Shown in pieces: positions 7,151 through 11,944 of a stretch of 12,332 nucleotides of DNA (within the stretch, counting starts at the first letter, position 1; each line of letters begins with the position of its first letter). Made by a program: the position numbers and the translations under genes. The stretch is from Thermoanaerobaculia bacterium (GTDB lineage Bacteria > Acidobacteriota > Thermoanaerobaculia > Multivoradales > UBA5704), in assembly GCA_025937035.1 (NCBI GenBank), contig JAICSG010000053.1:1-12332 (forward strand), written 5' to 3'. The notes under the pieces were generated by a model. That model was not told the origin of the DNA. It was given only the letters and a program-made list of their open reading frames with translations, and searched no databases.

Positions 7151-7199
7151 GGGGCCGCCGCGTTGCGGTGAGGTGACAGTGAGGAGGCTCGGTCCGGAG

Positions 7200-8462
7200 C
7201 TACCGGCCGTCCGGCTCCAGCGCCAGGCTCAAGGTGGGATTCGGCTGGCCGGCCGGCGCGCAGATCCGCACCAGCCTCCGGTGCGCGTCGAGCCCCGGGG
7301 TGCTGCCGGCGATGTGGTAGCCGGGCACCTGCAGACTGACCTCCAGGTCCTCGTCCACCGGCACCCCCCGGATCTGGAAACGGCCTTCGGGGCCCACGGT
7401 GGCCTGCTGGGTGTCCCAGGTCTCCGCGCGGGCGATGGAGATCCGCGTCCCGGGCGGCACGGGCCTGCCGTCGCCGAGCGTCACCCGGCCGGTGAGCTCG
7501 GCCGCGGGGTGGGCGGTCAGCTCGATCCCCTCCGTCGCCGTGCCGTCCGGCCCGGTCATCAGGGCCTGATGGGAGGTGGCGAGCCCGGCCTCCCGCAGGC
7601 TGTCCATCCGCGCGGACACCAGGACCTCGCGGTCCGCGGGGACGTTGGGGAGGGCGAACCGGCCGTCCAGTCCGGTGGCGATCTCCTGCCAGCGGGTGAA
7701 CGTCCCGGACCGGTCCAGGGTGGGAGCCACGTGAACGACGGCGCCGGGCACCCCGCGGCCCGCCGGGTCCCGGACGACGCCGGTGAGCGTGGTCCCCTCC
7801 GAGAGCCGGATCTCCTCCCGGCGGCCCGTCCCGGAGACCAGGGCCGTCACCATCCGAGGGGACAGATCCCGCGCCTGAACGAGCGCGGAGATGAAGAGCC
7901 CGGGCTCCGGAGCACGGAGGTGAAACTCGCCGCGACCGTCGGTGATCGCCAGCGCTTCCATCCCTGGGCTCTCTCCGGAATCCCCGCCGCCGTCCACCGT
8001 CCGGTAGCCCAGGGGCTCGACGGTCGCGCCGGCCACCGGCCGCCCCTCGGGATCGAGCACGCGCCCGGTCACCAGCCGTTGCGGGTCCTCCCGCGAGAGA
8101 TCCCGCTTCGGGAGAGCCACCCGGAGCTCCCCCTGGAGCGGATCGACGTTCGGGGTGAAGACCGGCTCGAAACCCTCGCGCATGGTGAGGACGCGGAAGA
8201 GGAGCGAGCGGTCGAGAGCCGGGAGGCGGAACCTCCCCCGGGCGTCAGTGGTCTGGCGCTTCCCGCAATCCACGTAACAGGAGGGACAGAAGGCGCTGGT
8301 CCCCTGGCGCGGGCCGGCGGTATAGACGTAGACGGTCGCTCCGGGAAGAAGATGGCCGCCGGCGTCGGTCACCGTGCCCGCCAGATCGATCCCCCTCTCC
8401 GCGGCGCTCCCCGGAGCGGCGGCGATCAGGAGGCCGAGGAACAGCAGCGGCAGGCCGGTCAT
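7200..8462 (-). CDS. Secreted protein of four carboxypeptidase-regulatory-like domains
   Basis: 420 aa from an ATG at 8462. Residues 1-21 are a signal peptide (hydrophobic core LPLLFLGLLIAAAPG, cleavage near SAA/ER). Four beta-sandwich repeats of the CarboxypepD_reg type follow, each opening with a G-x-V-x-D/G-x-x-G-x-x-[LV]-P/A-G-A pattern: about 27-100 (GTVTDAGGHLLPGATVYVYT), 128-205 (TGRVLDPEGRPVAGATVEPL), 222-305 (TGVVRDPAGRGVPGAVVHVA) and 322-405 (TGRVTLGDGRPVPPGTRISI). Matching D-x-x-G-R-F strands are visible in several. Domain one has a small cluster C59-x2-C62-x3-C66. No peptidase domain is present, so the protein is structural or binding rather than enzymatic, outside the cytoplasmic membrane. 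It lies 14 bases after the cyclic-nucleotide-binding gene with only a weak GAGG ribosome site, suggesting translational coupling. Confidence 0.85.
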   Translation of the reverse strand: MTGLPLLFLGLLIAAAPGSAAERGIDLAGTVTDAGGHLLPGATVYVYTAGPRQGTSAFCPSCYVDCGKRQTTDARGRFRLPALDRSLLFRVLTMREGFEPVFTPNVDPLQGELRVALPKRDLSREDPQRLVTGRVLDPEGRPVAGATVEPLGYRTVDGGGDSGESPGMEALAITDGRGEFHLRAPEPGLFISALVQARDLSPRMVTALVSGTGRREEIRLSEGTTLTGVVRDPAGRGVPGAVVHVAPTLDRSGTFTRWQEIATGLDGRFALPNVPADREVLVSARMDSLREAGLATSHQALMTGPDGTATEGIELTAHPAAELTGRVTLGDGRPVPPGTRISIARAETWDTQQATVGPEGRFQIRGVPVDEDLEVSLQVPGYHIAGSTPGLDAHRRLVRICAPAGQPNPTLSLALEPDGR

Positions 8463-8476
8463 GGCTCAAGAATACC

Positions 8477-9340
8477 TCAGCTTCCGAGATGCCCCCGGGC
8501 CAGCCCCCGCCGCAGCTCGTCCAGCCGCCCCAGGGCCTCGGCGTGCAGGCGGTCGATCTTCTGATGGAGCTCCGCCACCTCGAGCTCGGCCTTGAGGTTG
8601 ACCTCGTACTCGATGTCCCCGCGGACGCGGTCCTTCGCGGCCTGCCGGTTCTGGCTGAGCAGCACGAACACCGAGAGGATGATCGCCTCCAGCGACACCA
8701 CCATGGTCAGCAGGCCGAACGGGAACGGGTCGAACATCGGCGGCTTCCACCCGGGGAGCCAATTCACGTTGAGCAGGATCCAGACCGCGAAGAAGACGAC
8801 GTGCAGCATCAGGAACGAGATGCTGCCGGAGAACTCGGCGATCCAGTCCGCCCACCGCTCGACGGTGGTGCGGCGGTCCTCCGCCTCCTCGTTGACGTTG
8901 CGCGAGGCGGTGTGGCGGAGCAGATCCACGCTGCGCCGCAGCCGCTTGCCCATCGCCGCGATGATGTCGAGGCCCGCCTCCGGGTGGGTGCGGAAGAGGT
9001 GGTTGAGGTCGTCCCGGTCGACCGCCAGCGCCTCCAGGTCCTCGGTCACCACCACCGAGGCGCTGCGGGCGCCACCGTCGAGGAAGGAGAGCTCGCCGAA
9101 CACCTCCCCGGGGCCGGGCGTCTCCAGCACGATCCGCTCGCCGGTGTCGTCCTTCAGGAAGACCTCGACGCACCCCTGGCGGATCACGTAGAGGATGCCG
9201 CCGGGGTCGTCCACATGGAAGACGGTCTCGCCCTTGGGGAGCCGCACCACGTCGAGCTGCTGGGCCAGCACCTCGCGCTCCTCGTCGTCGAGATACTGGA
9301 AGAACGGCACGCCGGCCAGCAGCGCCACATCGGTCGCCAT
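8477..9340 (-). CDS. Cyclic-nucleotide-binding domain fused to DUF1003 membrane domain
   Basis: 287 aa from an ATG at 9340 with a perfect AGGAGG 5 bases upstream; an in-frame GTG at 9382 is rejected. Residues about 7-125 form a CRP/FNR-type cyclic-nucleotide-binding domain with a recognisable phosphate-binding cassette (F81-G82-E83-L-S-F-L through R92-S93-A94), so ligand binding is plausible. There is no helix-turn-helix. Residues about 160-265 are DUF1003: two membrane helices (174-192 and 208-228), then SQNRQAAKDRVRGDIEYEVN, the family signature. The C-terminus (245-280) is a charged coiled coil. It is probably an inner-membrane protein whose DUF1003 part is gated or positioned by a nucleotide; the function is not established. 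It is likely co-transcribed with the following secreted repeat protein. Confidence 0.9.
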   Translation of the reverse strand: MATDVALLAGVPFFQYLDDEEREVLAQQLDVVRLPKGETVFHVDDPGGILYVIRQGCVEVFLKDDTGERIVLETPGPGEVFGELSFLDGGARSASVVVTEDLEALAVDRDDLNHLFRTHPEAGLDIIAAMGKRLRRSVDLLRHTASRNVNEEAEDRRTTVERWADWIAEFSGSISFLMLHVVFFAVWILLNVNWLPGWKPPMFDPFPFGLLTMVVSLEAIILSVFVLLSQNRQAAKDRVRGDIEYEVNLKAELEVAELHQKIDRLHAEALGRLDELRRGLARGHLGS

Positions 9341-9480
9341 CGAAGCCTCCTGCGAGGTTGGGGCCCGGAAGGGCGGAGCCACTCTAGCCCGGCTCCCCGC
9401 GGAACGGAAGCCAGCCTGGATTCATGTGCTTCTGTCTATTTGATGTGGTACGATGCCCATCCACTTACGAGGAGGCTCGA

Positions 9481-9666
9481 ATGAAGAGAAAGAAGAACGA
9501 TCGTAAGAAGCTGGGACTGGCCAAGGAGACGATCGCGCCTCTGGAGGCCAAGGCCCTTGACGGGGTCGCCGGCGCGGTGACCATCTGTCCGAAGGAGAGC
9601 AACCAGATCTGCAGCATCCAGCACACCTGTGTGAGCTGCGTCTACACGGCGGATACCTGCGCCTAG
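9481..9666 (+). CDS. Class-I-lanthipeptide-like precursor, 61 aa
   Basis: The ATG at 9481 has GAGGAGG 5 bases upstream. The very basic start MKRKKNDRKK is followed by LGLAKETIAPLEAKALDGV, which resembles the LxLxKETIxxL leader of class I lanthipeptide and related natural-product precursors, and by GVAGA where a leader could be cleaved. The remaining residues hold cysteines at 36, 44, 50, 53 and 60 with Ser/Thr at 34, 40, 45, 49, 52, 56 and 59, fit for lanthionine rings or for disulfides. No LanB/LanC dehydratase-cyclase or protease is in the window, so modifying enzymes, if any, act in trans; the radical SAM enzyme 4 kb away is another candidate. A GC hairpin follows the stop. A possible -10 (TACGAT) lies at 9449-9454 without a good -35. 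Coding status is supported by the ribosome site and leader; the product class is inferred. Confidence 0.75.
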   Translation: MKRKKNDRKKLGLAKETIAPLEAKALDGVAGAVTICPKESNQICSIQHTCVSCVYTADTCA

Positions 9667-9680
9667 GTTGACCTCCTACC

Positions 9681-9708
9681 GGGCCGGGGCTCTTCGGGGC
9701 CCCGGGCC
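9681..9708 (+). terminator. GC hairpin with UUCG loop after the 61-aa precursor gene
   Basis: GGGGCTCTTCGGGGCCCC (9686-9703) forms a 7-bp stem with one G-U pair closed by C(UUCG)G, extended by GGCC/GGCC outside with a one-base bulge. It begins 14 bases after the stop codon. The following sequence is pyrimidine-rich but lacks a T-run. Nearly the same hairpin follows the next plus-strand gene. Confidence 0.6.
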
Positions 9709-9727
9709 TCTTCCTCCCAGATCCGTA

Positions 9728-9756
9728 TTGACAATGAATTTCTGAAATATTAGAGT
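9728..9756 (+). promoter_or_regulatory. Promoter for the secreted Cys-rich protein
   Basis: TTGACA (9728-9733) is a perfect -35, followed after exactly 17 bases by TAGAGT (9751-9756; 4 of 6 matches to TATAAT) within an A/T-rich island. Transcription would begin near 9763 and give a leader of about 140 bases. Confidence 0.65.
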
Positions 9757-9790
9757 CCATCCGCCCGGGTGAGATGGGAAGCCGCGCGCG

Positions 9791-9883
9791 GTACCAGGTT
9801 CGGACGGCTGGCGCCGGGAGCTTTGGAAGCTCTCAGGCCCGGCCAAGGCATTGACACCGACGGCTCCTTCGGGAGCCTGGTAC
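9791..9883 (+). promoter_or_regulatory. Structured leader, possible riboswitch-like or thermosensor element
   Basis: The leader contains GTACCAGG (9791-9798) and its exact complement CCTGGTAC (9876-9883), which can close a domain. Inside are GCCGGG/CCCGGC (9813-9818, 9838-9843) enclosing GAGCTT-TGG-AAGCTC (9818-9832), and GGCTCC-UUCG-GGAGCC (9862-9877). The closing helix and the last hairpin share bases 9876-9877, so they compete at their junction. The ribosome site AAGGAG lies 6 bases after the domain. I do not recognise a known riboswitch class; all pairings are read by eye. Confidence 0.4.
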
Positions 9884-9901
9884 TGATCAAGGAGAATGCT
9901 C

Positions 9902-10372
9902 ATGACTCACAGCATGCGGTACACCCTGACCTGTACGGGCGCGGCGCTCCTCTTCCTCGTGGCTTCGGCGGCGTGGGCGGGCAACAACGGGAAGGTGCGC
10001 CAGTCCCCCAGCGTGGACCAGGAGCTGGTGGACGCCGGATTCTTCAAGCTGGTGACGGGCAAGGCGGCGGCCTGCTGCGTCCCCGACGGCAGCGTGGACG
10101 ACACGCTCGGCATGTGGTCCTGCTGCAGCGGGTTCGCGGTGAGCGGCAGCACGGTCTGCGCCAATCCGGCGGACTACGGCACGACCTGGACCAGTTGCCG
10201 CCAGGTCTGCGGCACCGCGCCGGTGAACGGCTGCATCCCGTCCGGCGGTTGGGACGACACGCTCTCCAACACCCACTGCTGCAGCGGCGCGGCGGTCCCG
10301 GGGAGCACCTGGTGCCTCAACCCCGCCGACTACGGCACCAGTTGGAAGTCCTGCGTCCAGCAGTGCCAATAG
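9902..10372 (+). CDS. Secreted protein of two tandem Cys-rich modules, 156 aa
   Basis: The ATG at 9902 has AAGGAG 7 bases upstream; the ATG at 9896 is too close to that site. Residues 1-26 are a signal peptide (core TGAALLFLVASAAWA, cleavage after A26). A short linker (27-55) carries VDQELVDAGFFKLVTG. Two homologous modules follow: 59-103 and 111-155. Each reads C-[VI]-P-x-G-x2-D-D-T-L-x4-CC-S-G-x-A-V-x-G-S-T-x-C-x-N-P-A-D-Y-G-T-x-W-x-S-C-x3-C, giving six cysteines per module, with one extra (C58) before the first. The pattern suggests compact disulfide-bonded domains, comparable in style to small toxin or knottin folds, but no named family is recognised. It acts outside the cytoplasmic membrane. 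Its promoter, structured leader and terminator make a self-contained unit next to another Cys-rich peptide gene. Alternatives are an adhesin-like or sugar-binding module. Confidence 0.85.
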   Translation: MTHSMRYTLTCTGAALLFLVASAAWAGNNGKVRQSPSVDQELVDAGFFKLVTGKAAACCVPDGSVDDTLGMWSCCSGFAVSGSTVCANPADYGTTWTSCRQVCGTAPVNGCIPSGGWDDTLSNTHCCSGAAVPGSTWCLNPADYGTSWKSCVQQCQ

Positions 10373-10379
10373 GGTAGAC

Positions 10380-10598
10380 CTACCCATGCCGGGGCTCCTC
10401 GGGGCCCCGGCCCTCCTCGTCGCACTTCTTGCAGTCGAGCTCCACTCCCAGAAACTTCTCTCGTCCTTCCGCCGTGACCACCCACGGCCGCACCGTCCAC
10501 GGCGGGTTGTGCCGCACGTGCTGGCCGTGCCCGCACTCCAGATCGGCGACCCAGTCGAGCCGCTCGTCCTGATGAAAGCCGATGATCTTTCGCTTCAC
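10380..10598 (-). CDS. DUF3565 family protein, 72 aa
   Basis: Starts at a GTG at 10598 with AGGGGG 5 bases upstream. The sequence is typical of DUF3565: IIGFHQDERLDWVADLECGH, then GQHVRHNPPW, RPWVVT and LDCKKCDE. The conserved C-G-H-x-Q-H-x-R-H set and the C-K-K-C pair look like a metal site, probably zinc. The family is small, cytoplasmic and of unknown function. The gene converges on the secreted Cys-rich gene: its stop lies 8 bases beyond that gene's stop, and its last codons (residues about 61-72, EEGRGPEEPRHG) are encoded on the other strand of that gene's hairpin. A strong minus-strand terminator ends 56 bases upstream of its start, so its promoter must lie in that gap or it depends on readthrough. 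Confidence 0.88.
   Translation of the reverse strand: MKRKIIGFHQDERLDWVADLECGHGQHVRHNPPWTVRPWVVTAEGREKFLGVELDCKKCDEEGRGPEEPRHG
10388..10411 (+). terminator. GC hairpin after the secreted Cys-rich gene
   Basis: GGGGCTCCTCGGGGCCCC (10391-10408) inside GCC/GGC arms makes a stem of about 10 bp with a CTCG loop and one G-U pair. It differs by a single base (T to C in the loop) over 18 bases from the hairpin at 9686-9703. It begins 15 bases after the stop codon; a shorter palindrome GGGTAG-AC-CTACCC (10372-10385) precedes it. There is no T-run. It lies within the DUF3565 coding sequence on the other strand. Confidence 0.55.
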
Positions 10599-10653
10599 GA
10601 ATACCCCCTGCGCGGTTGACCCTATCTCAGAGCCTCATCAACCCTCGCCGGTG

Positions 10654-10697
10654 GAAAAAGGACGGGGCTCGCGCCGCCAAGATATACGAGCCCCGTC
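10654..10697 (-). terminator. Strong intrinsic terminator on the minus strand
   Basis: An 11-bp perfect stem, GACGGGGCTCG (10661-10671) and CGAGCCCCGTC (10687-10697), with a 15-base loop, followed on the minus strand by CTTTTTCC (T-run 10659-10655). This is the best intrinsic terminator in the window. It faces transcripts coming from the repeat array, yet no minus-strand protein gene is recognised there. Confidence 0.7.
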
Positions 10698-10741
10698 AAG
10701 CCCCGGGCTTCCCTTCGATTCAGCTATCAAAGAACCCCACG

Positions 10742-11060
10742 CCCGGAGCGAATTCTCCGGAGCCCGGCGACCTTTTTCCATCCCGGCCCGGAATTTCGTT
10801 ATCCGGACGGCGATTTTGGTTGCCCGGCCGGTTTTTTGGCTTCCCGGCCGGCCATTTTGCCTGGATATCCCGTTTTTGGCTTCCCGGCGGCTTTTTTTCT
10901 TTCCCGGATGGTTATCCAGCGCTCCCGGGTCACTATCTTTCTTTGCAGACGGCTACCTTTCTTTCCGAGCCGCCATCTTCGTAATCCGGGCCGCCGGGTT
11001 TCTCTCGGAGAGGTCATCCTGCTTCCGGAACGTCCATCTCTCTTCCGGAAGGCTCATCCC
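10742..11060. repeat. Degenerate tandem array of ~16 units with a 20-bp period
   Basis: A CCCGG-type core recurs with its first G at 10745, 10766, 10785, 10805, 10826, 10846, 10886, 10906, 10927, 10967, 10988, 11007, 11027 and 11047; the slots near 10866 and 10947 are degenerate. The mean step is about 20.1 bp. In the left half each core is followed by a T-tract (centres near 10775, 10795, 10815, 10834, 10856, 10875 and 10895). An approximate unit is CCCGGCCGGNNATTTTNNCT. Because 20 is not a multiple of three, the units shift reading frame, arguing against coding. The first unit contains the palindrome CCGGAG-cgaatt-CTCCGG. Units at the right end are more diverged. Confidence 0.75.
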
Positions 11061-11234
11061 ACCCTGAAATGCGTTCGGCAGGCGAGGCACACCCTACCTC
11101 ATCCTCGCAGCGCTGTCCACTTTCATTTGCGCATGACAATGCCTACGGACTTCAAGATCCCGCAGATTCATCGAGATAAGCGAGGTCTGGAGCCTTGAAT
11201 TGCGCAAGCGGAGTGAGATTTTGCATAAACCCCC

Positions 11235-11263
11235 TTGACGGGATGGGGGCCCTGGTCTACGAT
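11235..11263 (+). promoter_or_regulatory. Promoter of the 121-aa protein gene
   Basis: TTGACG (11235-11240), a 17-base spacer and TACGAT (11258-11263) match a housekeeping-type promoter at 5 of 6 and 4 of 6 positions. Transcription would begin near 11270, giving a leader of about 147 bases. Confidence 0.6.
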
Positions 11264-11321
11264 GCTCCCCGTCGTCGCGTTGCATTCCAAAAAGCAGTCC
11301 AGGACCCGAAAGGAGGTCGCC

Positions 11322-11330
11322 ATGACCTGA
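11322..11330 (+). other. Two-codon upstream ORF (Met-Thr-stop) in the leader
   Basis: ATGACCTGA is preceded by AAAGGAGGT with 4 bases between, the strongest ribosome-binding match in the region. The flanks AGGTC/GACCT (11314-11318, 11324-11328) can form a 5-bp hairpin around GCCAT that would hide both site and start. It lies 86 bases before the ATG of the 121-aa gene. It might regulate by ribosome pausing, or be a relic. Confidence 0.35.
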
Positions 11331-11416
11331 GAGAGAACGTGTGTCGATTCGTGATGTGAAACCTGATTCGACGAGGGCGGGAAACCCTCAAAGACAACCA
11401 AAAAAGGAGAAAGATC

Positions 11417-11782
11417 ATGGCTACCTTCACTCTGGCGAAGCTCATCGCGGACTGGGAGCTGCTCAACACCGCTCTCCAGCCCCATCTCACGGACATGCCC
11501 TTCCTCAAGGACCAGGCGACGGAGCTCGACGGGCTCATCACCGAGGCCAAGGGGATGGACACCAGGCAGCAGGACCTGCGCGGCTCGCTTCAGGAGACCG
11601 TGCGGCAGCGGCAGGCGCTCGAGAGGCGGGGGAAGGATCTCCATCTCCAACTCGCGGCGATGCTCCGGGGCAGCCTCGGGTTCGACAACCAGACGCTCCT
11701 CAGCTTCGGCATCAAGCCGCGCCGGCCGCGCAAGAAGAAGGCGCCGGCCGACACGCCGCCGCCGCAGTCGGCCGCCAAGTAG
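11417..11782 (+). CDS. Small helical protein with basic, proline-rich tail, 121 aa
   Basis: The ATG at 11417 has AAGGAG 7 bases upstream in an A-rich leader. Residues about 5-84 are predicted helical from composition: an N-terminal segment (TLAKLIADWELLNTALQPHL), then long charged stretches rich in Gln, Glu, Arg and Leu (about 31-83) with coiled-coil-like spacing. Residues 85-99 (GSLGFDNQTLLSFGIKP) form a short hydrophobic motif, followed by a strongly basic tail R-R-P-R-K-K-K (102-108) and a Pro/Ala-rich end. There is no signal peptide, membrane helix or cysteine. I recall similar hypothetical proteins ending in a G-[IV]-x-P-R plus basic tail, but no function. The basic tail could bind nucleic acid. 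It has its own promoter, a long leader and a downstream hairpin, so it looks monocistronic and possibly well expressed. Confidence 0.85.
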   Translation: MATFTLAKLIADWELLNTALQPHLTDMPFLKDQATELDGLITEAKGMDTRQQDLRGSLQETVRQRQALERRGKDLHLQLAAMLRGSLGFDNQTLLSFGIKPRRPRKKKAPADTPPPQSAAK

Positions 11783-11830
11783 CCGGCGGCCGGCTCATCG
11801 GGTTCTTTGACAAGCGAAGTGTCTTGCCGG

Positions 11831-11870
11831 GGGAACGGAAAGCGGAGCCGTTCCCTCTGGCCCTCTTTTT
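11831..11870 (+). terminator. Terminator after the 121-aa protein gene
   Basis: GGGAACGG (11831-11838) and CCGTTCCC (11848-11855) form a perfect 8-bp stem with a 9-base loop, extendable by G-U pairs, and TTTTT follows at 11866-11870. The 10-base gap between stem and T-run is longer than usual. A second small GC hairpin (GCCGG/CCGGC) lies directly after the stop codon. Confidence 0.45.
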
Positions 11871-11944
11871 GTCCGGCGGCGGAAGCCTGGGAGCGGCGCA
11901 TTCCGCCACTTCTGGAGCCCGTCAGGGGCGACCGTCCTCATGGC

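Larger units (their letters stand above)
10599..11416. other. 818-bp region without a recognised protein gene
   Basis: From left to right it holds: a GGTTGA/TCAACC inverted repeat (about 10615-10644); a strong minus-strand terminator (10654-10697); a small palindrome AAGCCC-C-GGGCTT (10698-10710); the 20-bp repeat array (10742-11060); about 170 bases with nothing recognised (11061-11234); and the promoter and leader of the 121-aa protein gene (11235-11416). Several short open frames cross it, but none has a convincing ribosome site or protein-like composition. Confidence 0.6.

Noticed and set aside
7173..7179. A CTGTCAC half-site on the minus strand upstream of the deacetylase
   Set aside because: No partner half-site at 11 bases on either side.
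6327..8564. A 745-codon plus-strand frame crossing the deacetylase and the repeat protein
   Set aside because: It spans two real genes and their gap on the other strand, has low-complexity antisense composition and no ribosome site.
9763..9901. A cyclic-di-GMP (GEMM), fluoride or SAH riboswitch in the leader
   Set aside because: The sequence has helices but none of the conserved cores I know for these classes, such as the GCAAA motif of GEMM.
10799..11017. A 72-codon minus-strand frame with Lys/Arg-rich near-heptad repeats inside the 20-bp array
   Set aside because: No ribosome site at its ATG, and the 20-bp period shifts frame along the array, so the apparent peptide repeat follows from the DNA repeat.
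10742..11060. CRISPR array
   Set aside because: The unit is about 20 bp with no alternating conserved repeat and unique spacer; units are degenerate and contiguous, and no cas genes are present.
10582..11067. A 161-codon plus-strand frame over the array rich in Phe, Ser, Arg and Pro
   Set aside because: Starts inside the DUF3565 gene on the other strand, lacks a ribosome site, and its pattern comes from the tandem repeat.
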